Assembly: GCA_900169235.1 (NCBI GenBank)
Contig: FWCC01000043.1
Location: 310,001-374,000 of the forward strand
Source: Zarea fungicola
Lineage: Eukaryota > Ascomycota > Sordariomycetes > Hypocreales > Cordycipitaceae
Reading direction: 5' to 3'
Length of the DNA stretch: 64,000 nt
Part shown: positions 51,899-64,000 of the stretch, piece by piece
Numbering within the stretch: position 1 is the stretch's first letter
Layout: each line of letters begins with the position of its first letter
The notes under the pieces: model-generated
The model's input: only the letters and a program-made list of their open reading frames with translations
Told to the model about the DNA's origin: nothing
Database searches by the model: none
Translations under genes and position numbers: made by a program

Positions 51899-54800
51899 GT
51901 CTACTTGGCGCGGGGCTTCGCTTTAGCCGCAGACGGCGCGAATAGAGGGGTGGTTTGTGAATCCTTTGATGATTCGACTCGGACGGACGATGAAAGGGGA
52001 GGCCGGAGGAAGACGCTCGTTATTGATGGCAAGACTGACAGGGCTTGATGGATTGTTGGAGATGCAGTTGGTTGGTTGCACCTCAATCCACGGCGTTTGG
52101 TGGTTCCTCTTGTTGGGCGCTGCGTGGCGCCGCGCCATTGGAGGGGCCGGTTTGTGGCGACTCTAGCGTGGCAGTGCATCTTGGCAAGCGGTTGGCCGAC
52201 GCTTGATGTCAATCAAGCTTTGCTACGACGAACCGTATTAATGTGGTTTGACAGCGAAATAGAATTAAAATGATTTTTTAATTCCTTTCATTGGTGAGGT
52301 TCATAAGATGAGGTATTATGATTACTTTCAGGTGTCGTCCTTGTCAACGCCAAACAAACTGGATCAGAATGGGTAAAAAGATATGGGAGAAGAAAGAAGC
52401 AAAGGAAAGGGGATAAAAAGGAACAAGAAGAGATATAGAACTGGCTGAAGTAGAAATTTCTTATTTGAATGTTGAATATGTCTTGGTCAAGTGCATAATC
52501 GTGCAGTCTTGTACCAGTCGGACGCCTAGTTTCAAAGGTCATGATATGAGACGGTAGTAGCAGTTTACTGGCTTCAGCAACATTTCCAGGGAATCAAGGA
52601 CTTGTCCAAGTTTGAAAGCCTAGGTGGTTGATTGACTGACGCAGAAAATATCAGCAGCGGTTTCTTGCCGTGATTGTAGTTGGATGTGGTACTTGGAAAC
52701 ACCGCGACTGGACCAACTTCGAGTCTGGATAGCTAAGACATGCGAGACAAAGGGCATTTTAAAACATATCGGTAATGTCTCTAGCTACGATAAGGCTCGT
52801 ATACATCTGTTGACTTAGCTGCCATGGTGTGTTATAACCTGTCCTTTTGTCACCGCTGCTCATATGTATGGAGACAATATTCGTGTCTTGTTTGTCTGTC
52901 TCTCCGCCATCGCAATGGTATCCTGTAGTGCCGTGCTTCAGCATTTCATTACATTTAATCATAAACTGTCACATGGCATTTGCACCTCCATGAGCTATCA
53001 ATAATGTCAAAAAGAAAAAGAAAAACGAAAAGTGACTGGTCACCTACACCGCGCCAAAAATACACGTCAGTAAAACTCTGACCTGGCGCGTGTGGACGGC
53101 ATTCTACTGGCCATTATTATCGACAAGATTGAAGCTTTAAACCTCTGGCTCGCATGCCTCTTTTGTTAGCATGGCCAGCTCAAGGTGGCAGGGAGAATCC
53201 GTTGTTCTACTGCTTCAGCCCTTGTGCTAACTCACTTGGAGAACGGCAAAAGCACTTGCCGGACTTCAGGTTTGGGGGCCGGGGAGTGTGCATAAGAATA
53301 CAAAATAAAGATGGCGGTGACCAAAAATACAAACGCCCCATATTCTGCAAGAAAAGGGGAAGTTGCGTTTGGGGGCTGAATCTGGCTTTGACGAAGCCCG
53401 CAAATCTATAGCTCGTGTAGATAGATTCTCTCCAGCACCAAACGTACGTTTCTCTGTAGTCGACACTAAAAACAAAGTTCCAATAGTAACTGTCTCGGGT
53501 GCCGCTAGGACTGGGAGCAGGGCCCCCGGTTGACTTATCGAAAGAGCTGGGCGGAGTCTGTTAGTAGCATGTCAATTTTAGCCATGGGGAAACGAGCAAT
53601 CTCGGAGGTTTGTCCACCAAGAACGCGCGTGCAACACCGTCCCGCTGTATTAGATGACATGTCGTGCATGGTTCTAAACAAGCCACCAACGTCTCTTCGA
53701 GCCCGAATTTACGTCAGGACGGACGGGAAGTGATGTTGCTAGCGGCGGTGTGCACTGTGCCGCAAACCGGCAAAATCCACAAACTACTGCCTTGCCAGAA
53801 CCTGGATGTCATTGTAAGCATGATGACAGTACAGATCCTATTTCACGATGTAGGTGACCAGGAGTGATCGACAACGTCCCGAAAAATCAATGGCACCGTA
53901 CAGCATCGGGAACGCTTCGGCGATATTGACGTAATGCCCGAGATTTTTCGCGAGGCCGTACACCACAACCCTGAGTTGGTTAGCATACAGGTTCACGACG
54001 TGATGGCAGTGGTCAGTAACTAGTAATCAACTCAAGTCAGCCAGCATGCCTACTCGTGAGCAAGCTATATCTGCCATTCTCTCGGCGTCGTGGAATTGAG
54101 CCGGTCGACTCCCAATTCAATCCTAGATCAACTAGAGCAAGGAAATAGCTCGAGGCCACAGAGAAGTGTAGACGGAAGCAGCTCGAGTGAAGGATTGTTG
54201 ATGCGTCGAAATTGGGGCGCATTGCGTCGGCGATTGGGCCAAATTTGGCTGAGATGAAGTGGGTTGCTGAGTGGTTAGTGACTGGCCCGAGAGCATGAGC
54301 ATGGCAATTGGGCCGCTTAAAGAAGAACAAGGAGCAAAATTACGAGGATACATGATAGCTATGGAATAGGGAAATGGATCACTGTGGCTTGATGCAGGTG
54401 CCCAGGTGTGCTGTCGATCCCGTCTGCATGAAGGAGAGGCAAGCTCTTGATGCATGACATGGACCGCATATAGTGGACTGCGACGGCGTTGGGCTGTCTA
54501 AGTAGAGTATCAAGTAAATGAACAAGGAGATATAAGGAGCTGGAAACAGAGAATACGCAGCTGCTCAGGAAACGATGTGAAAGGGTGTAGCTCGTACGTT
54601 GGATGGCCAGGACGGGGTTACATAGTATCTGTCAGACCAACTGTTTTGTTGGCGGGTAGGTGGCGCGGGGTCTGCCTGCACCGAGGCGTTGCTGAATTTG
54701 ACCGCCGGAGGACAGGCACGAAGCGGATTCAACAAACTTGACATTGAATCGTGACTCGTGGCGATTCAGCCTGCCGACTCGCTGGTGGGGGGGTCGTCGA

Positions 54801-55204
54801 CAAGGAGTCAGCCTTGCGCCGCCGCGGTATGCGCCTTTATATTACCAACACTGGCAACATGATGTGTGCAATGCATGTGTAGCGAGCCTGCCGCAGATAT
54901 GATTGATAATGCTCATTCTTGCTTGGCACCCTTTGGCCAGCGCATGGCTGGCTATATGGTCTGTTTTGCCGGTGGTGTGGAAATGGCCAGCAAAGGCGGC
55001 GGCTGTTGGTATGGTTCTTTGGTGGCGGGCCTAACTGTAAAGGGTCAGCATCTCAGCTCGGCAGGGGTCAGACAAAGCGGGGGGCTCTCGGGTCAAAGAG
55101 CAAGTTTGCCGGGGAGCAGAAGGGAGGGGCACGAAAAGAGTGGGTGAAGCCGTGCGGCTTATTGCGATGTGGTGATGCGAAGAGACGTGTCTGAAAAGGA
55201 TGAA

Positions 55205-55252
55205 GGTTGGTGGTTTTATGGTTTGTGGTTTGTGGTTTGGTGGTTTGATGTT
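55205..55252. repeat. G/T-rich simple repeat (GGTTTGT-like units)
   Basis: About seven irregular copies of TGGTTTGTGG-like units in tandem. Confidence 0.75.
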
Positions 55253-56227
55253 TCAGCAGTACTATAGATGATACATGGTGAGCATAAACATGAGGTACCT
55301 GGTTACTTGCCTACTAACGTAAGTACTTGACCAAATGAATGATGCAGTCTCAAGTACGTACTGGAACAGAGTCGCCAACGATAAGGACCGATGTCTTGGA
55401 CAGGGTACGGGCTTCACGCCAAAAGCCACAACAGCTGCCCTGTATTCGCCCTTGTAGCCCAGCCAACTTCCGCCATTCCGCTTCGACTTGGGTGCACTCT
55501 GGCGGCGCTCCGGGTGTTGCGGGCGCTGAAATGGCCATTTTTACAGGGGGTAACCAGTAGCCTCCGCCGACAACGCGCCCGGCCGGTCCACGGGCCATGG
55601 GAGCCCGCAGCCCACAGGGAGTGCAACCATTTCCACAAGTCCCTGCAGCGGCTGGCTTTTGCCCAAACGAGGCGCCAGGATAAAAAAAAAAAAAATTCAA
55701 GGTGGGTGTGGTGGTGCGCTGATCCCTGCTAGCGGCAGGCCCATCTTGGTTCCCGATGCGTGCAACCATGGAGAGGCGACTGATATCGAGGCAGTCCGAA
55801 AAGGGCAGGTTGGGGGCCCTTATGACACTTTGCATACCCAGGCAGTGAGGCTGCTTTGCTTGGTGGGCTAATTCAAGACGGCCATATGGAAACGCCAGAG
55901 ACCTAGTCGAGGCAAGGAATGTTGCGATCGAAATTCAATATACTGTTAATTAAATTTAGCTAATTAATATATACATACATATAACTAGATGTGTATATAT
56001 TTAATTCGGACTCTCGGCTGCCGTGGGTGTCCATCTAGATCTACACCACACTTGGGGCCGCGGTTGGTAGATGACAGCCGCCTATACGACCCTGGTACAG
56101 CTATAAATGCGCCTGGGGGATTGTCCAATACAGTGCATTCCAGGGGCACAGGGGGGGTCTGGCGTCATCCAAGTTTAAATTGCAGGGTCCCTTTTACAGC
56201 GCCGTCAGGTCATCATTTCACCCTCCC

Positions 56228-56263
56228 AAGTGCAAAGTGCCAAGTGCCAAGGGCCAAGTGCCA
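56228..56263. repeat. AAGTGCC heptamer tandem repeat
   Basis: About five copies of AAGTGCC or close variants (AAGTGCA, AAGGGCC) in 36 bp. A similar GTGCCAAGTGCC occurs at ~27141-27152 upstream of rac. Confidence 0.8.
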
Positions 56264-57611
56264 ATCATAACCTTATTACTCTCGTAGACCTTGAGCTCTA
56301 CCAGAACCAACCAAGAGGGCAGGCTAGTACCAGGCAGGCCTGTAAACAGTGCCAAAAAAATGGTTTTCAGCAGAGATTCATTGTCTTGCTAGCCATTAGT
56401 ACCTACCTAGTTGCTAGGCTTGTTCGTCCAGCCTACCAGTAGCCACTTGCCAGCCAAACCCTCCACCAGGCATCCCACCTCACCCACCTCACCCACATCG
56501 TTTCATTCGCTTTGTTTCTTCTTTTCGCCGGTCGATCGATCAGAGCAATCATGGTGCACACACCATCGCTAAAAAAGTATGCACCACACTCGACAATTCG
56601 GTGCCTACACCCTTGCTCCTCCAACCACCCCCTCACCCAGTCTCGTGGGTTGCCCCATGACGCTAGAAACCATATTCCGTACGGCCTTGTCGGCCCCTCC
56701 AGCTACCAAGGGGCATGATGATGAAATCAAGAAACAAATCACCATGGCATGGACCCCTGCCTCTATTAATCTCACACATCATCTCGCATCGTCGTGTTTA
56801 CGATTCCTCTTTCCGCACAACCCACCATCAAACAAACCGCCGGACCATCTTTTGGCTCGAAATACTGCCAACAAACAAAGTTTACCAAACACATATCGAC
56901 ATAGTGCTCGTGTCTAATCCATCTCTCCAGCAGCACCTCGCAGCGGACAGTTCCAAAAACCACTTCCATCGTCACCACCCTCGTCATCGGCTCATTACCC
57001 TCTTTCAGGTTCGTCGGTCCGTTCAGCCTCGTTGCTCGTTGGCCCCAGCTTGGACTGGACTCGGGACTATATTAGCGGGTGGCGCCTAACTATCAGCCAG
57101 TGGGCACTCCCAAGCTCTCTCCTTGTTAGCAACTGAGAACGGAGTACGCTGTGCCAGGGTTAGGAAACAAGCGTGCAACAACTGACAACTGACGACAGAC
57201 AACGAACGAGCAAATAGCGAACAAAACCAGCCTCGACTCTTCTCTCAGTGGCTCCCGCTCATTATTCCTTGAAAACGCCAAACATGACACTGTGGATCCC
57301 TGCTTAGCATCAACCCATTGCAATTGTCTTGCCGCTGGTCCATTTGCTCGCCGACCACACCAAAAACGCCCGCTATCCTCGCTAGCTACCTTGATTGGTT
57401 CCTCCAGCTCTGTCTTTATCCAAGTGCCTCGATCTGTCATTCTTGTCTTGACGTCTCTTGAAAAAAAAAAAAGGGTGGAGTTTCTTCTACTTTACACAAT
57501 TGAAACCTACGTTGGCCAATTCCTCCTAGTCATCGCCATTTTCCTGTCCCTATCCTCCCCGACTTCCCGCAAGGGTCGCTGGCCACGGAACCTACCAGTA
57601 CAGGGAGCTAG

Positions 57612-59876
57612 ATGCGCAATCGCCAGCTCGTCATGCCTACCCATAGCATCCTCGTCTATTTGCTCCGTCGCGACTTGAGAATCTCTGATAATCCAGTTTT
57701 TCACCGTCTAGCTTCAACTTCAGATCATGGCTTCACGCATCTATTACCCGTCATGGTCCTCCCTCCCGACCAAATCGAAGCGTCTGGCTTTCTAATACCA
57801 GGCGAGACCTCTCCCTTCCCGCCTGCCAAGAGCAAGGTTGGCAACTTCTGGCGTTGTGGTCCTCACCGGACCAAATTTCTTGCCGAGACTCTCTGGGATC
57901 TCAAAGGCAGCCTCGAAGCCCGACGGAGCGGCGTGATTATCCGCATTGGAAGCCACGCCGACATTGTTCGTGCAATCATTAGCCATGTCAACTCCACTGG
58001 TAACGCCGCCATCTCCGCTGTATGGATGACCGATGACGTATCATTTGAAGAAGTACGCCAACAAAAATCCGTTTCTGCTGCCTGTGCCGCCGCCAATATC
58101 AATTTTGCTCTCATCCCGGATGAGAAATATTACGTTGATGAGTGTGTCTCTGACTAGCCTAGACATCTTGAGTCTCACTGTTCTAACTCTTCATGTAGTC
58201 GTGATATTGACCCCGATACCGACAAGCTTCCTGACGTATTCACAACATACCGAAAAGCGCAAGAGCCGCTTCGCGATAAGCCTCGGCCCGTTCTGGCCTC
58301 TATCGAGTCGCCATTGCCGCCAATCCCACCAGCAACGTTGATAGTCCCGCAGACGTCTCCATTCCAAATACCTGATACTCTCGAAGCGCTCCAATTATGC
58401 TTTTCCAGGCCCCTGGGATCCCTTTTGCAGAGTCCGCCGCTAAAACCGGATAACACAGAATCAGCCCACCCATTCCAGGGGGGCGAAAAACACGCACTGG
58501 ATCGACTACACTATCTTATCAAATCTGGTGCCATGTCAGCTTATGCCGAAACTCGAAATGGACTGCTCGGAGTCGACTTTAGCACAAAACTATCCGCTTA
58601 CCTTGCATTGGGATGCCTAACAGCCCGGCAGGTGCACAGTGAGCTCGTCAAGTTCGAGGATGGAACGGATTCGCGGTACGAGCAGGCTACAGGATACGGT
58701 CAAGGCGAGAATAGCGGCACCAAAGCAGTTCGTTTGGAGCTGCTGTGGAGGGACTACATGCGACTGTGCACCAAGAAGTTTGGCACAAAGCTGTTTGCCG
58801 CACACGGGTTCCGACAAGTCGATGGCTATTCCAAGGAATGGAAGACAGGCAACAACACAACTGCTAATCCAAACCAGGACCCTCCTCCACAGAAAATCTC
58901 TGAATCGATTGAGCGATTTCTACAGGGCGATACAGGTATGGGGCTAATCGATGCCTCGCAGCGAGAACTCTATGCGACTGGGTACACATCAAACAGAGCA
59001 AGACAGAACGTCGCTAGTTTTTTCGCCAAGCATTTGGATATTGACTGGCGTTATGGAGCGGAATGGTACGAATGCATGCTTGTCGACTACGACGTATCGT
59101 CCAATTGGGCCAACTGGCAGTATGTCGCAGGCGTCGGCAACGACCCCCGTGGTGATGCGCGAATCTTCAACCCAGTCAAGCAGGCATTTGACTACGACAA
59201 GCAAGGAGACTATGTGCGTGCCTGGGTTCCTGAAGTACGAGGTTTCGAAAACATTGAAAACGTATTCCAAGCTTGGACCGCAAGCCCTGAAGACCTCGAC
59301 AAGCTCAATCTCACCAACCACATCATGGTGACCAACCCACTCAAGAAGATTGATTTTACTGTTGACCGCAAACCAAAGGCGCCGCGACGATCGTTTACGC
59401 GAGGAAGAGCATCCGGAATTGCACGAGGTGGCCGCCGTGGAAATGGCGTCCCGGGCCAGGGTCGTGGAAACGTGACGATGGCAATGCCGTTACAGGCTGC
59501 CCCTGGACATATGGATGGTATGCTGAGCGCTGGACTTCCGACGAGTCCTCCAATGTATGGAGGAGCCCCTATCGGATATGAGCCGCAGCAGCATTATCAA
59601 TGGAACACCCCGGCAATGCCCATGTCACCCACCATGCATCAACCAGCACCACCACTTGCTCCCATGTGGCATGCCAACTCCGGCGCCCCAGTCGTCAACG
59701 GCGGTTGGGTCCCTATGTCCGCGACACCGCCAATGTACGCCGACTACAACAATTTACATGGAAGCCACGGAAACTCAATGCCGCCAGTCATGTCTTACCG
59801 TGGTCGTGGCAATGGTCGCGGAGGCTACCTTCCTCGGGGCATCCCGCAACATAGAGGGGGATACCCGCCGAATTAG
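57612..59876 (+). CDS. cryptochrome-DASH with RGG-rich C-terminal extension
   Basis: Two exons, 57612-58141 and 58199-59876, giving ~735 residues. DASH cryptochromes are blue-light FAD/MTHF flavoproteins that repair or bind single-stranded UV-damaged DNA. The photolyase N-domain begins ILVYLLRRDLRISDNPVF. FAD-domain blocks: GLLGVDFSTKLSAYLALGCL, QVHSEL, ELLWRDYMR, the RELYATGYTSNRARQN motif with Asn, MLVDYDVSSNWANWQYVAG (Trp-rich electron path), and FNPVKQAFDYDKQGDYVRAW. From ~residue 577 a disordered tail rich in RGR/RGG and Pro/Met (RGRASGIARGGRRGNG, then RGRGNGRGGYLPRG) is added, as in other filamentous fungi; it may bind nucleic acid. ATG at 57633 is an alternative start. Nuclear, cytosolic or mitochondrial location unknown. 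Confidence 0.92.
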
Positions 59877-61360
59877 AGCAGATCAAAAGTGACTGAAGCA
59901 TTTTTTGGGATCGTGCATGGGCTTACATCGGTTCATGGGACATGATAGACGAAGGTTACTATACTGGGTGCATGAGCTGGCGGTTTTTCCTTTCTTTCTT
60001 CTTTGTCTTTATTCCCCCTTTCCTTGTATGTTTCTTCTGAGGGGAGTTGATGATTTTTATGATACCTAGAACTGCGTAATTTGACGATAATGACATGGTA
60101 CATAGAGAAGCCAGTGCTATTACTGGTTATACTGTATATATGATTGCACAGTGTCGCACTTCCGTGACGGGACCCCAGCCTCAGCAGGTGCTGGCTTAAC
60201 TGTGCTCACGTTCACGCTTAGCATCATATTATGGCGTATTGCTTGGCAGATTAACCATAGCGTCCCCTTCTTGTTAATGGTGCTATTCGTCTTGCAACGC
60301 TTCCACAGCAGTTGGTGGTGTGTGTTGCCGGGGAAGCAAGGTTGATAGAGTCGTACATGGCGGACATGGACCAGGGGATTGTACTCCCACCGCTCCGGCA
60401 GCCTTTGAGTAACGCTGTGGAATTGGAAAATGAGCGGTCCTTGACATTCTGATGCTACAATAGAAACTATTGCAAACTACTGTGGCCTGATCTTTCTTCG
60501 ATAACTGGGTGCAACATAAAAATCCACTCTGGCCGTCAATCCGGTAACTATATAGGCTCTCTACACAGTGGCAGCCACCAAGCGGTACGAACTGCCCCCA
60601 AGAAGCACCATTCCTAGCTGGCAAAATCAACCGGCCTACATCCCAATTTCAAGCCGTTAATAAATCTAACAATATTACCGCTAGAAAATTTCAAGGCAGC
60701 ATATGGAAGGATGGCACTTGACGTCGTGAAACGAGAGGCATTTGTACACACTCCAACACAAACATGCTGTGTTAGGGAAACCAGAGTTTTCTTCCCAGTC
60801 TCCCGTCAGTGACTGTCGTTTCAGTCGGAGGTCTTCTTTGCACAGGATTCAGATGAGAGTCTGACAAAAGATCGGAGAGGTTCTTCACGTGAACCAATGG
60901 GTCTACAAGAGCTTCATCGTATCATAGAGTTTCATCTATCCCTGATGATTCTTGTGTAACTGTTCTAAGTGGCGGTGATCGTATTGATAGGAGCTATTCA
61001 TTCAAACTTGTCGGATGGTCGTTAGTCAATGGGCTCTTAATCAATGTTGTGCAATGCGTTGTATCTGCACGTAGTATGACGAGAGAGTGGTGTGGTCTGC
61101 ATCAATCAGTATTACAGTACTGCATTCGTTTTTTTTCTTCTTTAAATATCAGCCATTAACCCCATCTCATACCATGGCAGTATTTTCCCCTTCTCATCTT
61201 CATAGGACAGAATCGGAGTGGATTAATCGATAAGTTTGACCTTGATTTCCGAGTAGACATCCGTATCTTCAGGCTCCCCAGCCGTCATTGCCCGCCGTTC
61301 AATTTCGGCAAACTACTCTACATTTTTAATTCGACACACAAAGCCTAGCTCCATCAATAT
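59877..61360. other. intergenic
   Basis: About 1.5 kb, no supported gene. Confidence 0.55.
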
Positions 61361-63661
61361 ATGGAAGACTCCCAGCAGCCCCCGAGTTCGGTAGAGGATA
61401 ATGAGGTGATGGTGGATATCGTCGACGATAGGACGCTTATAGACCTCATCGCCGCCTATCCACAACCCGAAGATGGATTCGCGACGCATCTGTCCATGCC
61501 GGGTCTAGAGTACATATCCGAAAGAGATATTCGAGTTGCTGACGATTCGTTTCAGTAGGATCTATCCTTCTCTTTCTACCACTTGCATCTTCACATCTTA
61601 CGTCTCTATCTTTGCCTGAAAAACTCACAATGTGGTAGGAATATGAGAGAGTCTACGCAACAATTTCAACGCCCTCCTGTACAATCAACCAGGGTTATAC
61701 ACATGGATCTTTTAAATCAAGAAGTGATTGACGCATTCTATCGAGTCTGTAATGAGGACGACTACTCGTCACGCTTGCAAATACTACATCCCGCTACTAG
61801 TAATTCCACAGACAGAGAAGAAGAAGAAGAAGAACTCGAGAATAACACCAGCACTTCAGTGGATTATGAAAACAACATCTACTTTCGGCGAGAAAACAGG
61901 GCTCTCGAGCGTCTTGAGGAGCAGGGTGTTCCTCCTCTCTACCCACGTCATCAAATGCACCGCGTGAGACGAGATCCCGCTAGATTTGAAGCCTTGCTAC
62001 GACCTTTTAACTTTCATCCTCCCATAAGCTTCAACATTAGCGGTTATTATTCAAATTATGATGGGCACAGAGCCCTCAATAGTGAGGATGGCGCATTCCT
62101 TCAGCGGCAGGAGCTGCGATGGCGGCAGTTTCGCCGCGGGCAGGCCTACAACCGCCGCCTGGACACCACTACACAGGGAGAGGCCGTTGCTAACGACGCC
62201 GAAGACGAGGGCGACCTCCGACGACGCCATACAAACGACCTAGTTCCCGGAAGCGAACCAGGCGGGGACATGGAGTTGTATTCTGATCTCCAGTCCCGCC
62301 GCGATCATGAACGTCGGTTCCTTCGTGAGCAGCCTCCGTGCCGGAACCTGTCCGAGTATAAGCTCGCTGTTAAAGAGCGGCTCCTACGTCAGGGTTTTCG
62401 GGTCCCATTTGCGCCGGAAGATGCATTCTTAACCCAGGATCGCCTCACATCGTGGATTGAGTATATGGGAGTTGAATACTGGTGGCTGGACCAGTACAAG
62501 AAGAAGGCGGAAAGCCCCCGCCAGGATACGGAAGACTTGTATCAGGAGCTCCGCCGCAGCATTGCACTGCAACCTCACGAGAGCATAGAGTGGCTGCGCA
62601 GCAGGGATGCAACCCTCATGCGTCGCATCGAGCGGGATCAGGCGTACATGGCCCTCAACCGCGCTGTCCTCAGAGTCCAGCGCCTGCGCGACTCCGCCCT
62701 CGCCGCTCGCAACCAAGCTGCCGTCCCCCGTGGGCACGCATCTGCCCTTGCCACTGCCGAGGCAGATGTTATGCTTGCCGAAGAGAGCAAACGCGTTGCT
62801 ATAAAGCGCTACGAACTCATTGAGCAGTTTGTCAACCGCAGCTCGGGCTACTACGCCTCGCAAAAGGTGGTGGAGAGGCATGCGCGCCTGATCGATTGGG
62901 TGAGGGGAAAGTATGCAGAGATTGAGCGGCAAGTTTTCCCAGAGGCGGCGGCAGCAGAGCGGGCGAGGATGAGCCAAACGACTGTTGCGTTTGTGCTGCC
63001 AGAGGAAGAGCCGGTTATGCTGGAGCAGGATGTCGACGCAGAGATACAGCCCGGTTGGGATACAACGAGTAGCGGTAGTTCAGCGAGTACTACCATAATC
63101 CCAGCCGCAGCACAGAGACGGCGTAGCCCTGGGGAGGGTGTTGTGTTTCGGTTTGGAGATGCAGCAACGACTATTGCTACTACTACCGCAGATGGCCCAA
63201 CAACCACGGAGGCGGTTCAAGAACGGCATCGTGACGTCGAGAGGACATTGCAAGGCTCGTACGAGAGGCCCCTGACCTCCTCCTCATCCTCACCAATTAG
63301 TGATGCTACCACCGCCGTCGCTTCTCCTTGCCCTCTTGCTCCACCGCCCTCTTCACAGCCACCACCGAGTACTCAGCGCAGCATTCGCTTCGCCGTAGCG
63401 CGCGGCCTCGCTGCTGCCCGTGAAGCTGCAGCTCATGCCGCGAGGGAGTTTGATCGTCAAGCACACCCGGACAATTTGGTGAGTTCCACCATTCCAAGGG
63501 CTCCTACGGCACATCGCCGCCTTCGGCCTCGGGAAATGTCGAATGGCATTTTAAACGAAGCGGAAGTTGCGCTGTCTTCTTCGTCGGAGTCAGAGTCGGA
63601 GCCGTCACGGCCAGTAAAACGACCGCGACTGATACTCAGACCTAGACCTCAGAGGGACTAG
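61361..63661 (+). CDS. unrecognised 738-residue protein, acidic/coiled-coil, possibly nuclear
   Basis: Two exons, 61361-61554 and 61639-63661, joined in frame (SFQ/NMREST) across an 84-bp intron with good GT-AG signals. I do not recognise the family. Visible features: an acidic N-terminus (EDNEVMVDIVDD), a run of Glu (EEEEEELENN) near residue ~125, repeated Arg-rich helical segments (ALERLEEQG, RHQMHRVRRDPARFEALLRP), and a long helical middle (~300-530) with LYQELRRSIAL, SIEWLRSRDATLMRRIERD, ALNRAVLRVQRLR and KVVERHARLIDWV, likely coiled coil. Then comes a Ser/Thr/Pro-rich region, and a C-terminus with a Ser/Glu cluster and a basic RPVKRPRLILRPRP that could be a nuclear signal. No signal peptide or membrane helix. 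Codon use is consistent through the frame, supporting a real gene. Confidence 0.75.
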
Positions 63662-64000
63662 CTATTTCATTTCTCTTTTGCCCTGTTGGCTTTCTCTTGA
63701 TATTTTAATCGTTTAATCTTTTGCTCCTTTGCAAAGTCTGGATGGCGGTAGGGTCGTTCACTTCACGTGATTCCTTTGAAAGTAAGGCTGTGTTTAGATG
63801 ACCAAAGTCAGATTTTATGGAAGGATTTAAATAAAAAAAAAAGAAAAGGAAGAGGGGGGTTGAAGTCGCCCGTGGATTTTGGCAGACGGCAACGGCAGTA
63901 TGCCCTGGCGTTTGATCGCACGCGTTTGTCTTCGCGTTTGAAGTTTCTGGCTACAGGGGATTCGGAAGTCGGATAATAATGCTTGAGTACTGAAATAACT
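63662..64000. other. intergenic to window end
   Basis: About 340 bp downstream of the unrecognised gene. Nothing coding seen. Confidence 0.5.

Larger units (their letters stand above)
51899..57611. other. 5.7-kb stretch without supported genes
   Basis: The longest gene-free interval in the window. Frames of 60-160 codons exist on both strands but are low-complexity or lack starts, domains and splice logic. It contains a G/T-rich repeat at ~55205-55252, an AT-rich island at ~55935-56005, an AAGTGCC heptamer repeat at 56228-56263 and a long C/T-rich leader-like zone from ~56450 to 57600 before the cryptochrome gene. Confidence 0.5.

Noticed and set aside
54866..55835. Several 90-160-codon frames on both strands
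   Set aside because: Low-complexity, no ATG-consistent gene model, no domains.

Overview
The window is eukaryotic: a filamentous ascomycete, most likely Sordariomycetes and probably Hypocreales (inferred from gene content and protein style, not from a search). Evidence for this is the many short spliceosomal introns (about 45-100 bp, GT-AG with CTAAC-like branch sites, plus two GC-AG introns), separate promoters for every gene, a nuclear tRNA with a Pol III T-tract, and typical fungal proteins: CENP-T, Shy1/SURF1, Rac GTPase, cryptochrome-DASH, a con-13-like protein, a tyrosinase with a C-terminal lid domain, and a Ser/Thr-rich GPI-type wall protein. There are no operons, CRISPR arrays or intact transposons.

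Layout. 0-16 kb is an accessory or metabolic segment: a GNAT fragment cut by the window edge, an HXXXD acyltransferase, an eight-exon tyrosinase, a DUF924 protein, a five-exon short-chain dehydrogenase, a secreted LIP-type lipase and an NmrA-like reductase. 16-22 kb is core: SURF1 tail-to-tail with CENP-T, tRNA-Gly(TCC), then a secreted serine carboxypeptidase. 22-29 kb holds a ferroportin-like metal exporter and the Rac GTPase, separated by about 2.2 kb without genes. 29-36 kb holds two small-subunit ribosome-biogenesis factors (Nop6-like and Cms1-like) on either side of a long GPI-anchored, CFEM-like wall protein. 36-52 kb has an APH-family kinase-like gene, a 92-residue membrane protein in two exons, a GH5 beta-glucanase, a con-13-like protein, a convergent pair of kinase-like genes, and an SH3 (Lsb1/Pin3-type) protein. 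52-57.6 kb contains no gene I can support. 57.6-63.7 kb has cryptochrome-DASH with an RGG-rich tail and an unrecognised 738-residue protein.

How the genes relate. Most are independently transcribed. Plausible themes are cell wall and surface (GH5 glucanase, CFEM/GPI protein, lipase, carboxypeptidase), pigment or secondary metabolism (tyrosinase beside the acyltransferase), and polarity/actin (Rac and the SH3 Las17-binding-type protein), but nothing in the sequence proves co-regulation.

I did not find a clear new multi-gene system. The best leads are: a ferroportin gene whose 3' splice site has been duplicated in tandem by a 25-bp repeat; a CFEM/GPI wall gene with an in-frame TAG in its signal peptide; a tyrosinase lacking the usual CuA thioether cysteine and carrying a mucin-like linker; a Rac gene that needs a weak GC donor for its first intron; a likely pseudokinase; and the unrecognised 738-residue protein. 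Exon boundaries were worked out by hand from splice signals, reading frame and family resemblance.
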